Notes: generated by a model not told the origin, from the letters alone. Positions 49,478 through 59,647 are shown, counted from the stretch's first letter. The stretch: 64,000 bases of DNA from Secundilactobacillus silagei JCM 19001 (GCF_002217945.1 NZ_BCMG01000001.1:124001-188000); one strand, 5' to 3'. Translations and numbers: made by a program.

Positions 49478-50500
49478 ATGGCTGATGAAGTAAAACTTCC
49501 TGCAGATAGTTTTGAACCTCTTGATAAGTCAAAACATCTCGACAGTGAAAAAATTGCAGCGCCTAATCTGACTTTTATGCAAGATGCATGGCGTCGCTTA
49601 AAGAAAAATAAAAGTGCTATTATTGCGATGATCATCCTCGTGATCTTCTTCGTGTTGGCGTTTGGTTCAGCGTTTATTTCACCGCATAATCCGAATGCAG
49701 TGAACCCGCAGCTGGCAAACTTACCGCCCAAATGGCCGGGAGTTAACATTAACGGGGTCAACGGGACGCTGGTTCAAGCAGGTAGCCGGGTCAATGCGTA
49801 CCAGGCTGCTGGTGCCGGTGCCGGCGTGCACTACTGGTTAGGGACCGACTATCTTGGCCGTGATATGCTTTCCCGGATCCTCTTTGGGACGCGAATTTCC
49901 CTGACTGTTGCGGTGGTCGCCACAGCGGTAGACTTACTGATCGGTGTGAGTTTCGGTCTGTTTTCCGGCTGGAAGGGCGGCTGGATCGACAACTTCATGC
50001 AACGGGTGATTGAAATTATCATGTCAATTCCAACGCTGGTTGTCGTTGTGCTGTTAATTTTGATTTTAAAGCCCGGCATGACGTCGATCACGCTGGCCAT
50101 CGCGTTTTCAAGCTGGACGACCATGGCCCGGCTGATACGTGCCCAGACGATGGAACTAAAGGGACAAGAGTACGTGCTGGCGGCGCAGACGTTAGGTGAA
50201 AGCTCAATCAAAATTGCCTTCAAGCATCTGCTACCAAACCTGTCCAGTATCATTATCATTCAAACGATGTTCACCATTCCGAGTGCGATCTTCTTCGAAG
50301 CCTTCCTGTCCTTTGTCGGGATCGGGATCAGTGCACCGCAGGCTTCGTTAGGGACGTTGCTGAATGACGGGCAAAAGAACTTTCAGTTCCTGCCATATCA
50401 AATGTGGTATCCAGCAATCGTGCTGTCAGTGATCATGATTGCCTTTAACATCTTCGCTGATGGGTTGCGTGATGCCTTTGATCCGCAAACGAAAGAGTAG
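49478..50500 (+). CDS. oppC: Oligopeptide ABC importer permease OppC
   Basis: A 340-residue permease with six helices after a long N-terminal cytoplasmic tail of about 45 residues. The lead-in WRRLKKNKSAIIAMIIL and YWLGTDYLGRDMLSRILFGTRISL are hallmarks of OppC, and the coupling loop is VLAAQTLGESSIKIAFKHLLPN. It lies 14 bases after oppB. Confidence 0.95.
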   Translation: MADEVKLPADSFEPLDKSKHLDSEKIAAPNLTFMQDAWRRLKKNKSAIIAMIILVIFFVLAFGSAFISPHNPNAVNPQLANLPPKWPGVNINGVNGTLVQAGSRVNAYQAAGAGAGVHYWLGTDYLGRDMLSRILFGTRISLTVAVVATAVDLLIGVSFGLFSGWKGGWIDNFMQRVIEIIMSIPTLVVVVLLILILKPGMTSITLAIAFSSWTTMARLIRAQTMELKGQEYVLAAQTLGESSIKIAFKHLLPNLSSIIIIQTMFTIPSAIFFEAFLSFVGIGISAPQASLGTLLNDGQKNFQFLPYQMWYPAIVLSVIMIAFNIFADGLRDAFDPQTKE

Positions 50501-50513
50501 GTGAAGTTAAACT

Positions 50514-51611
50514 ATGCAAAGTAAAGAAAACATTTTGGAGGTCAATCACCTCAAAATCAATTTCAAAACCTACGCGGGAACGGTCAAGGCGATCCGAGAC
50601 GTTAGCTTTAATTTGAAAAAGGGTGAGACCTTAGCCATCGTTGGCGAGTCCGGTTCTGGTAAGACGGTGACGACCCGGTCCATCATGGGGTTATTAGCGA
50701 ATAACGCCGTGGTTGCGGGTGGTAACGTCTTATTTCACGGTCAAGACGTTTTGAAAATGTCACAAAGAGAACTGGAAAACTTACGTGGGGCAAAAATTGC
50801 CCAGATCTTCCAAGATCCCATGACGTCGCTGGATCCCACCATGCGCATCGGCCGGCAAATTGCCGAACCGCTGATGGTGCATAAAGGGGTTAAAAAGGCT
50901 AAAGCCATGGCCCAAGCCTTGGAAATGATGAAATTGGTTGGTATTACGGATGCGGAGAACCGGATCAACGACTATCCGCACCAATTTTCAGGCGGGATGC
51001 GGCAGCGGATCGTGATTGCCATTGCGCTGATCAATTATCCAGAGATCCTGATTGCCGATGAACCAACGACTGCTTTGGATGTGACCATTCAAGCGCAGAT
51101 CCTGGATTTGATGCGTGAGCTGCAGGATAAGATTGAAACTTCGATTATCTTTATTACCCATGATCTGGGCGTGGTTGCCGGCATGGCGGACCGCGTGGCT
51201 GTCATGTATGCGGGTAAGATCGTTGAATTTGGGACCGTCGATGAGATCTTCTATAATCCAAAGCACCCATACACGTGGGGACTTTTGAGCTCAATGCCTA
51301 CCTTGGATACCAACGGTGATGAACTGCCATCCATTCCTGGCACGCCACCCGATTTGCTGGATCCACCAAAGGGTGATGCTTTTGCTGCGCGGAATTCGTA
51401 CGCCTTGAAGATCGACACGGAAAAGGAACCGCCATTCTTCAAAGTTTCGGATACCCACTACGCGGCCACCTGGTTATTGCATCCGGACGCACCTAAAGTC
51501 ACGCCACCAGAACAAATTATTGAGCGGCAAAAAAAGTTTGCTAAAATGCAGCAGCAATTAGAAGATAAAAAGTTGCACCATAAAGTTGAGGAAACGGAGG
51601 AACAGCCATAA
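50514..51611 (+). CDS. oppD: Oligopeptide ABC importer ATPase OppD
   Basis: A 365-residue ATPase. Walker A GESGSGKT near residue 43, signature FSGGMRQRIVIA, Walker B LIADEPTTALDVT, and the C-terminal peptide-type extension HPYTWGLLSSMPTLD. The tail (PGTPPDLLDPPKGDAFAARN) is a normal OppD feature; the Cys cluster seen in many homologues is absent here. It pairs with OppF. Its stop overlaps the oppF ATG by one base. Confidence 0.95.
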   Translation: MQSKENILEVNHLKINFKTYAGTVKAIRDVSFNLKKGETLAIVGESGSGKTVTTRSIMGLLANNAVVAGGNVLFHGQDVLKMSQRELENLRGAKIAQIFQDPMTSLDPTMRIGRQIAEPLMVHKGVKKAKAMAQALEMMKLVGITDAENRINDYPHQFSGGMRQRIVIAIALINYPEILIADEPTTALDVTIQAQILDLMRELQDKIETSIIFITHDLGVVAGMADRVAVMYAGKIVEFGTVDEIFYNPKHPYTWGLLSSMPTLDTNGDELPSIPGTPPDLLDPPKGDAFAARNSYALKIDTEKEPPFFKVSDTHYAATWLLHPDAPKVTPPEQIIERQKKFAKMQQQLEDKKLHHKVEETEEQP

Positions 51612-52573
51612 TGGAACTGGATAACGCTAAAAAAGTGCTTGAAGTCAGCCATTTGAAACAGTACTTCAACATGGGTAAAAAAGACGAAGTCAAGGCTGTT
51701 GACGATATTTCCTTCGACATTTATGAAGGTGAGACCTTTGGACTAGTCGGCGAATCCGGTTCGGGTAAGACCACTGCAGGTCGGGCGATTATTCATCTTT
51801 ATCAGCCGACTAGCGGTTCGATTAAGTTTAATGGCCAAGAAATTGTTGGCCTAAAAGATCACAAAAAGATGCAGCAGTTTCGCCGGGACATGCAAATGAT
51901 CTTTCAAGATCCCTATGCCTCACTGAATCCACGGATGAAAGTTAAAGACATCGTGGCTGAAGGCATCGACATTAACCATCTGGCGAAAAATGATGACGAT
52001 CGCAGTAAGCAGGTGGCGGACCTCTTGGCCACTGTTGGTCTGAACCGCGACCATGCCAGCCGGTATCCTCACGAATTTTCCGGTGGGCAGCGGCAACGAA
52101 TCGGCATTGCGCGAGCACTAGCGGTTCAGCCGAAGTTTATTATTGCTGATGAACCAATTTCGGCGTTGGACGTTTCGATTCAAGCACAAGTGGTCAACTT
52201 GCTGAAGAAATTACAGCGTGAGCGGAAGTTAACGTACCTGTTCATTGCCCATGATCTGTCGATGGTCAAGTACATCTCGGACCGCATCGGCGTGCTGCAT
52301 TATGGCCGGATGCTGGAAGTCGGCACTTCGGATGAAGTTTATAATCACCCGTTGCATGACTATACCAGAAGTTTGCTGTCGGCGGTGCCGGTACCCGATC
52401 CAGAGTACGAGCGCACGCGGACGCAGATCAAGTATGACCCGAAGTACGAGGATGGCTCAAAGAAGCGTGAATTAGTCGAAATTGTCCCGCATCACTTTGT
52501 CCAGTGCAGTCAGGATGAGATCCCGATGTATCAGGAAAGAGCGAAAGAGATGGGACTGAGTGTTAGAGCGTAG
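51611..52573 (+). CDS. oppF: Oligopeptide ABC importer ATPase OppF
   Basis: A 320-residue ATPase: Walker A GESGSGKTT near 48, signature FSGGQRQRIGIARAL, Walker B IIADEPISALDVSIQ, and the C-terminal HPLHDYTRSLLSAVP. The tail keeps the short HFVQC stretch. It closes the oppABCDF operon, which ends at a very large nested hairpin. Confidence 0.95.
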   Translation: MELDNAKKVLEVSHLKQYFNMGKKDEVKAVDDISFDIYEGETFGLVGESGSGKTTAGRAIIHLYQPTSGSIKFNGQEIVGLKDHKKMQQFRRDMQMIFQDPYASLNPRMKVKDIVAEGIDINHLAKNDDDRSKQVADLLATVGLNRDHASRYPHEFSGGQRQRIGIARALAVQPKFIIADEPISALDVSIQAQVVNLLKKLQRERKLTYLFIAHDLSMVKYISDRIGVLHYGRMLEVGTSDEVYNHPLHDYTRSLLSAVPVPDPEYERTRTQIKYDPKYEDGSKKRELVEIVPHHFVQCSQDEIPMYQERAKEMGLSVRA

Positions 52574-52574
52574 A

Positions 52575-52689
52575 GCGTGAAAGAACACGGGTTGATTCCA
52601 GAGTATAAGGACACAAAAACAGGTTTCCCTGAACTGGGGGAAACCTGTTTTTGTGTCCTTATACGGCCGGAATCAGTGTTCTTGAACGC
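52575..52689. repeat. Large nested hairpin between convergent oppF and ABC exporter genes
   Basis: Four stems share one axis: 52575-52578 with 52686-52689 (4 bp), 52581-52588 with 52676-52683 (8 bp), 52593-52599 with 52669-52675 (7 bp) and a perfect 27-bp inner stem 52603-52629 with 52638-52664. The loop is eight bases. The structure begins two bases after the oppF stop codon. Its layout matches the elements at 8828 and 15241 although the sequence is unrelated. Confidence 0.88.
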
Positions 52690-52718
52690 GTTTCAGCTAG
52701 ATAAAAGTGAACATCCAA

Positions 52719-54497
52719 CTATTCAAACTGTGCATCATACAGCTTCTTATAAGCCCCGTCAGCCTTCAGCAAACTCTCATGAGTGCCTTTCTCAACCACC
52801 TGTCCATTTTCCAGCACGATGATCTGATCGGCATCGTGAATCGTGGACAGCCGGTGGGCAATCACTAAGGAAGTCCGGGATTCCAGCAGATTATTCAACG
52901 CGCGCTGAATCGCCTTTTCAGATTGGTTGTCCAGACTGGCGGTGGCTTCATCTAAAATGATGATCGGCGCATTTTTCAGCAAGGCTCGGGCGATTGACAG
53001 CCGCTGTTTTTGACCGCCGGAAAGCTTGACGCCCCGTTCACCAACTTGCGTGTCTAGTTGATCAGGCAGGCCCTGGATGAAGGTGTCAAGGTCGGCGAGT
53101 TTGGCGACTTGCCAGACCTCATCGTCGGTAGCGGTGGGCCGACCGTACAAAATATTGTTGCGAATACTGCCATCAATAATGAAAATATCTTGGGAAACGA
53201 TGGCGATATTTTGCCGTAACGACGCAATATCAATGGACTGAATCGGCAGGCCATCAATGGTGATGCTGCCGGATTTTAAGTCGTAGAACCGGTCGATCAG
53301 GCGGGTGATGGTCGTTTTACCAGAACCAGACCGGCCCACCAGTGCGGTAGTCTTGCCATAGGGGATCGTAAAACTAATGTCCTTTAACGTGGCGTCATGA
53401 CTATCGGGATGCTTCGCCGCGTCGTAATTGAAGTTAACGTGGTCCAAAACGATACCCTGGGAGAATTGCGGAAATGGTTTCGGATCAGCAGCGTTTAACA
53501 CTTGTGGTCTTTCTTGCAGGATTGATTGAATCCGCCCGTAAGAAACCAGGGACTGCTGGAGCTGATTAAGTAGCCGGGTGAAGGCCTGAATCGGGGACTG
53601 CACCATGGCAACGTAGCTCAAATAGGCGACCAGTGCCCCAACTGTGAGCTGCCCTTTGATGATAAAGTAAGCGCCTAAAGCCAGCACAATGGCGATTCCT
53701 AACGTATTGATCCCGTCAATTAAGGGCGAAAAGATCGCCTGGTTACGGCCAGCTGTGATCATATCTTTGCGGTTGGTGTCCGCGAAGTGATCGAACCGAC
53801 TTGCTTCAGTATCTTCACTGTTGAAACTCTTAATGAGGTCGATCTGCGTTAACGTCTGCTGCATTTGGTTAGACATCCGCGATTGAGAACGACGAGCGTT
53901 CATGAAGGCCGTCCGGATTCGCACCCGAAAGACCCGGTAGACGATAAACATTAGTGGGAAGGTTAGGCTGACCGCCAGTGCCATTTGCCAGTTGATGTAG
54001 AAGATCAGGGCTAAAACGCCAATGAACGTGAACAGGTTGCCCACCATGTTGAGCATATTAGCGGAAATTAAGCTTTGCAGGTTATTAATATCACTGGTGA
54101 GTCGAGTCATGAGATCCCCGGTCTTGCTGGACTCGAAAAACGTGGTATCCAGTTTTAATAGATATTCATACAACTGGTTACGTAAGTCGGTGATGGCGTT
54201 TTGACTCATGATGGTCATGTAGTAGGTGGAAATGTAGTTGAACACCCCCAGCACCACCGCTGTTAGCAACAGGATGACGATGGCTAAAATCAGCCACTGA
54301 AAATTACGCTGCGGGATCACTTTATCGATAATGAACTGTTCAATCTGCGGCATGACGAACTGCAGCAGCGTGATCACTGTTAAGGCCAAGATGTTTAGGA
54401 CCAGTAACCAGCGCTTTTTGAGCACTTTGCTGAACACAAAGCGAAACATTTCAAGCAGTGACCCGTCTGTTTGAGTTTTCTCAGTCTTGTTTGACAT
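52719..54497 (-). CDS. ABC exporter, fused permease and ATPase (multidrug type)
   Basis: A 592-residue half-transporter that should act as a homodimer. Six helices fill residues 30-320, then the ATPase domain follows, with Walker A GRSGSGKTT near 392, signature LSGGQKQRLSIARALLK, Walker B IIILDEATASLD and His of IAHRLST. This is the MsbA/LmrA layout, exporting lipids or drugs. It is monocistronic and read toward oppF. Confidence 0.93.
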   Translation of the reverse strand: MSNKTEKTQTDGSLLEMFRFVFSKVLKKRWLLVLNILALTVITLLQFVMPQIEQFIIDKVIPQRNFQWLILAIVILLLTAVVLGVFNYISTYYMTIMSQNAITDLRNQLYEYLLKLDTTFFESSKTGDLMTRLTSDINNLQSLISANMLNMVGNLFTFIGVLALIFYINWQMALAVSLTFPLMFIVYRVFRVRIRTAFMNARRSQSRMSNQMQQTLTQIDLIKSFNSEDTEASRFDHFADTNRKDMITAGRNQAIFSPLIDGINTLGIAIVLALGAYFIIKGQLTVGALVAYLSYVAMVQSPIQAFTRLLNQLQQSLVSYGRIQSILQERPQVLNAADPKPFPQFSQGIVLDHVNFNYDAAKHPDSHDATLKDISFTIPYGKTTALVGRSGSGKTTITRLIDRFYDLKSGSITIDGLPIQSIDIASLRQNIAIVSQDIFIIDGSIRNNILYGRPTATDDEVWQVAKLADLDTFIQGLPDQLDTQVGERGVKLSGGQKQRLSIARALLKNAPIIILDEATASLDNQSEKAIQRALNNLLESRTSLVIAHRLSTIHDADQIIVLENGQVVEKGTHESLLKADGAYKKLYDAQFE

Positions 54498-54583
54498 GTT
54501 ACTCCCCCCCGTTATTTGTAATTAATCCGTCCGTTAATGTAGCACAGCCACACCGGTACTTGCAACCAAAAGGGTTTGGAACC

Positions 54584-54623
54584 AAAAAGGCGACTTTCCT
54601 AAATTGCCGGAAGTCACCTTTTA
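54584..54623 (-). terminator. Terminator after the histidine phosphatase gene
   Basis: AAAAAGGCGACTT (54584-54596) pairs with AAGTCACCTTTT (54611-54622) with one mismatch; the minus-strand tail is U-rich (CCTTTTTGG). Confidence 0.82.
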
Positions 54624-54635
54624 TCTTTTTGAAAC

Positions 54636-55298
54636 TCAATCTAATTGATCATCCACGCGGTTATAGTAAGCCACGGAAATGTCATCACCGCGAACTTTCA
54701 GCTTAGTGACGGAACCGTTCAGCGCAGAAACGGCGATGTTGATGTCGGGCTGGAACCGTGACACGATGCTGCGGATGGTCGTACCGTGGCTGGCCACTAA
54801 GACCTTATCGCCGTCGCTGCATTCGGCCATTAACCGGTCAAAACCCGGTTGTAACCGAGCCCAGTACGTGGCGTTATCCTCAGCGTCATGGTAGGGGTCC
54901 AAAGCGGCAATGCGGTCTTTCATGCCCTCAATGGTATAAGCCGTGATCATGGCGTTAAATGTATCGTTGCCATCGGGGCCGCCAATCATGTGCCAGGACT
55001 GCAGGTCATCGTTACCTTCAAAATAACCGAAGTTTTCTTCTCGAAAGGCTGGTTCAACAGTCGCTTCTTTAACCGTGCCGCTGTTAGCTGCCAAAATGTA
55101 CTTAGCGGTCCGCTGTGCACGGAGTGAGTCGCTGGTATAAGCCTTAGTAAAGGGAATCTGTGCCAGTCGTTGTCCTGCATCCTGGGCATCGCGGACGCCC
55201 TTATCAGTGAGTGCGGAATCGATCCACCCTTGAATCCGGTGGTATTTGTTCAAAACGGTTTGCCCATGACGGACAAAGTAAACGTCAAAATTAGCCAA
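54636..55298 (-). CDS. Histidine phosphatase family protein (phosphoglycerate-mutase-like)
   Basis: A 220-residue enzyme with RHG at residues 10-12 (VYFVRHGQT) and the second His in VASHGTTI. It is a paralogue of the protein at 14573-15229; both share the NKYHRIQGW-like region after RHG, an EENFGYFEGNDD-like patch and similar overall length. It lies 26 bases downstream of the KefB-like antiporter gene on the same strand and may be co-transcribed. Substrate unknown. Confidence 0.87.
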   Translation of the reverse strand: MANFDVYFVRHGQTVLNKYHRIQGWIDSALTDKGVRDAQDAGQRLAQIPFTKAYTSDSLRAQRTAKYILAANSGTVKEATVEPAFREENFGYFEGNDDLQSWHMIGGPDGNDTFNAMITAYTIEGMKDRIAALDPYHDAEDNATYWARLQPGFDRLMAECSDGDKVLVASHGTTIRSIVSRFQPDINIAVSALNGSVTKLKVRGDDISVAYYNRVDDQLD

Positions 55299-55324
55299 TG
55301 GTTGTTGCCTCCGATAATAGATTA

Positions 55325-57181
55325 TTAGTTGAGTTTACCCAGTTCTTGGCGAATCCGGGCTGAATCTTGCTTGTTACTGGTGAAGAGGATCCGGTCGTTT
55401 AATTTCAACGGGGTGTCACCGCTGGGCCGAACGAAACGCTGATCACGGTAAATTTGCGCGATGGTAATGTCGTCAATGAAGGGCAGGTTGCGCACCTGAA
55501 TATCGACGTATTTGCGGTTGCGCAGCTGAACTTCGTAGACGGATGCCGTGGTCGACGTGATCAGTTCGATGGTGGATGGTGTTTCGATCAGACTTCGCAG
55601 CATACTGATCTGCACATCAGCATTACTATAAACTTCCACACCCATTTTTGATAAGGTATCTTTACGTTCATCGAGAATGTTAGGATCCTCGAATCTGGCA
55701 ATCACTCGAGGCACCCCGTACTGCTTAGCCGATTTGGCCAAGCGATAATTTTCCTTCGAGTTGCTTTGACCGAGAATGATAATGTCGGTGTCGAAAACGT
55801 CTTGTTTGACCAGGTCGTCAGGGACTAGGTTTTTTAACAAATGGACGTCAACTTCACTGTTAAAGGCCCGGTAATTACGTTCCTGATCCGTGTACATATG
55901 AATATCATAGCCGTTTTCCGTCAGTTGCTGAGCCACGGGCACGGTCAGCAGGTTGGTGCCGATAAAGTGCACGGTGAGCGGTTTAGCATCAGCCGGTTCA
56001 ACGCTGTAGCGGCTATTGAAGATCAGCGGGCCAATGACGCAGGTGAGAATGGCAGCTAACAGAAAGGCGCCGGACTGCTGGGCAGTAATGCGGTGTAAAT
56101 GCTGTGCCACTTGCAGGATGGCTAGCACAACGGTCAATGTAGTCGTCGTCATGGCTGTTCCGGCAAAGGCGTTACCTCCTTTGAACCGGAGCCGTAAAAT
56201 TGGATAGACGGCGATTTTGGCCACTAAATAAGCCAGCAAAAAGACGGGAATCAGAATCAAGGTTTTCGGATCAGCCAGTAGGGTCCGCAGGTTCAATCCC
56301 ACACCACTCATAATGAAGAAGATCGGGATAAAGAAGCCGTACCCGATGGAGTCTAACCGCACTTTAGTCTCTTCGTGAGGCTGCAGTAACTTGATAACGA
56401 TCCCAGCTAAAAACGCACCTAAAATGCCTTCAGCACCCACTGATTCAGCAATCGTGACTAATAACACGATGACGAAAAACGACAGCCGGACATCCAATTG
56501 AGTCGTGGATTTATTGATGCGGTCAAAGAATTTGAAGAATGGTTGAAACCGCCAAACTAATACCGCGGCGGCCAATAGAATCAGCAGTAAGAGCCACAGT
56601 GACTTAGAGGTTGGACTGTAGACCGAAGCATAGAAGGTCAGCCCCAGCATGGGTACCACTTCACCTAACGCCGAAATCAGCAGAATGGTTTGCCCAAAAG
56701 GTTTACTCAGCAATTCCTTTTCTTTTAGTGCCGCAATGACGATTCCCAGTGAAATGGTCATAAATAAGATCATGGCCAGCCACAAATCAGAGAACAGTCC
56801 CGAGAGTTTCAACAACCCAGCCAGGATGAATGCCATCACGATGATCGTGGCATAGCTCATGAACGCCAATGCTACCGGTGAATACTTGGGGGCGTTGACG
56901 GACTGCTTTTGTTCCAGCGGTGTCAGTTCATTGCGCTTGCGGCTGAACAGGCTAAAGTCAATTTCTAGTCCGCTCAGGAACAACAGCACGATCACACCGA
57001 CGTCCTTTAACATACTCAACGTGGCGTTGCCATGAATAATGTTCAACAGGCTGGGCCCCAAGATCACCCCAACGATGATCTCGATGACCGCGGTAGGCAG
57101 CAGGGTTAATTTAAACCGGGCCATAACTAGCGGAATGACCAATGCCGCTAACAGAATAATCACTAATGAAAGTTGATCCAT
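55325..57181 (-). CDS. KefB-like cation:proton antiporter with TrkA-N domain
   Basis: A 618-residue antiporter. About twelve helices fill residues 1-385; then comes a Rossmann-type TrkA-N domain (VHFIGTNLLTVPVAQQL near 405) and a TrkA-C-like C-terminus (NRKYVDIQVRNLPFID near 545). The N-terminal half has the VIEIIVGVILGPSLLN motif. Ligand binding to the TrkA-N part is known to gate such transporters. It exchanges K+ or Na+ for protons. It is the second CPA2 antiporter of the window and the only one with a regulatory domain. Confidence 0.92.
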   Translation of the reverse strand: MDQLSLVIILLAALVIPLVMARFKLTLLPTAVIEIIVGVILGPSLLNIIHGNATLSMLKDVGVIVLLFLSGLEIDFSLFSRKRNELTPLEQKQSVNAPKYSPVALAFMSYATIIVMAFILAGLLKLSGLFSDLWLAMILFMTISLGIVIAALKEKELLSKPFGQTILLISALGEVVPMLGLTFYASVYSPTSKSLWLLLLILLAAAVLVWRFQPFFKFFDRINKSTTQLDVRLSFFVIVLLVTIAESVGAEGILGAFLAGIVIKLLQPHEETKVRLDSIGYGFFIPIFFIMSGVGLNLRTLLADPKTLILIPVFLLAYLVAKIAVYPILRLRFKGGNAFAGTAMTTTTLTVVLAILQVAQHLHRITAQQSGAFLLAAILTCVIGPLIFNSRYSVEPADAKPLTVHFIGTNLLTVPVAQQLTENGYDIHMYTDQERNYRAFNSEVDVHLLKNLVPDDLVKQDVFDTDIIILGQSNSKENYRLAKSAKQYGVPRVIARFEDPNILDERKDTLSKMGVEVYSNADVQISMLRSLIETPSTIELITSTTASVYEVQLRNRKYVDIQVRNLPFIDDITIAQIYRDQRFVRPSGDTPLKLNDRILFTSNKQDSARIRQELGKLN

Positions 57182-57283
57182 AATATTACCTCGAATTTAA
57201 AGGGTTTTAATGAAGCGTGTTTGTTTCTTATTAGATGTAATTAGTGCTATACTTGACTATCGAATTTATGACTGGAGGGCGCT

Positions 57284-59578
57284 ATGGCAGAGACGATTAA
57301 ACAGCAAGAACAAGCACATTTAAATGTGGTGATTGATAAGATTAAAATTGCTCAGGCTAAATCGCAAGAACGAATCGACAACGCAAAGTCAGATGAATCG
57401 GGTATTCGTAATAACCTGGTCAACGAATTGCGGCTAAAGACCGATTCCTACGAAGGCATCATGGAAACCGGCCTGTCCGTTCATCAGCAGCAGCAACAGT
57501 TAAATGAGCGTCAAAATAGCTGGCAGCATGCCACCGATGAATTAAATACGTTGAAGAAAATGGAGAAGACCCCCTATTTCGCGCGGATCGATTTTCATGA
57601 AGAGGGCGAACCCAAAACAGAGGCGATCTATATTGGACTGGCATCGTTTTCGGATGAACCTGATCGTTTTCTAGTATATGACTGGCGTGCGCCGATTTCT
57701 AGTGTTTATTACGATGGTGGCCTCGGCAACGTGACCTACCAGACGCCCGATGGCGAGCAAACGGTCAATCTGAAGCTGAAGCGTCAGTTCCAGATCGTAG
57801 ACGGGAAGATCAAAACGGTGTTTGACACCGAAGAAGCCGTGGGTGACGCGATGCTGCTGGATGCGCTGAGTGAAAAGTCCGATACCAAGATGAAGAGTAT
57901 CGTGACCACCATCCAAAAAGAGCAAAACCAGATCATTCGTGATACCAAGTCCGACCTGCTGTTCGTTCAAGGGGCGGCCGGCTCCGGGAAGACCGCGGCC
58001 GTGCTGCAGCGTGTTGCTTGGCTGCTGTACCGGTATCGCGGGAAGTTAACTTCTGGCCAAGTGATCCTGTTTTCACCGAACCAATTATTTAACGACTACA
58101 TTAACCAAGTGTTACCAGAACTTGGTGAACAAAATATGGTTCAAATGACGTATTACCAATACACCGGCCACCGGGTCCCTAAGCTGTCAGTGGAAACGCT
58201 GGCGCAGCGCTTCAACGAGGATTACAGTCCGGCTGAGGAACGAATCGACTCACTGAAGGGCAGTCTGGCCTTTTACAATGCCGTTACCGCCTACGCCAAC
58301 CATTTGGAAAAAGAGGACATGATTTTCCGCAATATCAACTTCAAGGGAAAACCGTTCTTTACCAAGGAAAAGATTCACGACATTTATTACAGTTTTAATG
58401 AAAATTATCGGCTATTTAACCGGCTAGACGGCACGCGCGAACAGCTGATCAAGCTGCTTAACCGGCGGATCAGTTCTGAAATGCGGGCCAAGTGGGTCGA
58501 ACAAGCCGTGCAGGACCTAAGCGCGGAAGAAATGAACCAGATGAAGGGCGAAGATCCTAAAGAGATTGAAGACGCTGACAAGGAATACAAGTTCTATGCC
58601 CGTAAGATCGTCATGAAGGCCTTTGCGCCCATTCGCCAAGCAGTCGTCCGTAACCGCTTCTTGAGTATCAACGGGCAAATGATCCATATGCTGCGCAGTA
58701 TTCCGGCGATCATTAATTTGGCGGACTATGACATCACCAAGGCTGACTGGAAGGCCAGCGTTGAGCGAGCGATTAAAGAACTTAAGCAGTCTAAATTAAC
58801 GTTGAGCAACATTTCACCCTACCTCTATTTGTACGATAAGATGACGGGCCACAAGGGTGAAAAAGAGATGCGCTACGTCTTCATTGATGAAATTCAAGAC
58901 TACACGCCATTCCAGTTAGCTTACCTGAAGTTTAGTTTTCCACGGGCTAAGTTCACCCTGTTAGGGGATCTGAACCAAGCTATCTTTACCAAGGAAAACA
59001 GCAAGACCTTGCTAAGCGAACTGAGCACCATGTTCGATCCGGAAAAGACCCGGGTCGTGCAGCTAACGCAATCTTACCGGTCAACGGAGCAGATTACCGA
59101 CTTTACCCGCCATATTCTAGTCAATGGTGAAGCGGTGAAAGCCTTTGACCGTAACGGCGCGCTGCCAGTCATCAGCGTGCAGCCGGACCACCAAGCAACC
59201 TTGGACCGGCTGATCAAGCAGCTTAAAGAAAACAACCATGAAAAAGAAACGACGGCAATTATTGGCAAGACGTTAGCTGAATGCCGGAATCTCGCCAAAG
59301 CATTGCATGACGCCGGGGTCAAAGCCACTTTGATCCAGTCGGAAAATCAGCGGCTGGCACCAGGCATCATCGTCGTGCCATCCTTCCTGGCCAAAGGTTT
59401 GGAATTTGACGCGGTGATTGTCTGGGAAGCTTCTGATCAGACTTACCATGACGATGGCGAACGGCAATTGCTGTACACCATCTGTTCGCGGGCGATGCAT
59501 CAGCTGACCGTGCTGGCAACGGGGACGCTATCGCCACTGTTTGACACGGTGCCAACGGATGAGTATGTCAGAGAATAG
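57284..59578 (+). CDS. helD: HelD-type superfamily 1 helicase (RNA polymerase recycling factor)
   Basis: A 764-residue SF1 ATPase. The N-terminal coiled-coil arm (about residues 1-90, rich in Lys/Glu/Gln) inserts into RNA polymerase in characterised HelD; Walker A is GAAGSGKTAAVLQR near 231. Walker B is VFIDEIQDYTPFQ near 535, and the late motif QLTQSYRSTEQI is helicase motif IV/V. HelD frees stalled polymerase from DNA. ATG at 57284 follows ACTGGAGGGCGCT. Monocistronic, with a terminator. Confidence 0.93.
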   Translation: MAETIKQQEQAHLNVVIDKIKIAQAKSQERIDNAKSDESGIRNNLVNELRLKTDSYEGIMETGLSVHQQQQQLNERQNSWQHATDELNTLKKMEKTPYFARIDFHEEGEPKTEAIYIGLASFSDEPDRFLVYDWRAPISSVYYDGGLGNVTYQTPDGEQTVNLKLKRQFQIVDGKIKTVFDTEEAVGDAMLLDALSEKSDTKMKSIVTTIQKEQNQIIRDTKSDLLFVQGAAGSGKTAAVLQRVAWLLYRYRGKLTSGQVILFSPNQLFNDYINQVLPELGEQNMVQMTYYQYTGHRVPKLSVETLAQRFNEDYSPAEERIDSLKGSLAFYNAVTAYANHLEKEDMIFRNINFKGKPFFTKEKIHDIYYSFNENYRLFNRLDGTREQLIKLLNRRISSEMRAKWVEQAVQDLSAEEMNQMKGEDPKEIEDADKEYKFYARKIVMKAFAPIRQAVVRNRFLSINGQMIHMLRSIPAIINLADYDITKADWKASVERAIKELKQSKLTLSNISPYLYLYDKMTGHKGEKEMRYVFIDEIQDYTPFQLAYLKFSFPRAKFTLLGDLNQAIFTKENSKTLLSELSTMFDPEKTRVVQLTQSYRSTEQITDFTRHILVNGEAVKAFDRNGALPVISVQPDHQATLDRLIKQLKENNHEKETTAIIGKTLAECRNLAKALHDAGVKATLIQSENQRLAPGIIVVPSFLAKGLEFDAVIVWEASDQTYHDDGERQLLYTICSRAMHQLTVLATGTLSPLFDTVPTDEYVRE

Positions 59579-59606
59579 GGCTTATAAGAGGCGTTAAAAT
59601 AGGTTT

Positions 59607-59647
59607 AAAAAGCGATTGGATCCGTTAGTGGTCCGGTCGCTTTTAAA
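59607..59647 (+). terminator. Terminator after helD
   Basis: AAAAAGCGATTGGATCC and GGTCCGGTCGCTTTT pair with several G-U pairs; a TTTTAAA tail follows. Confidence 0.82.
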
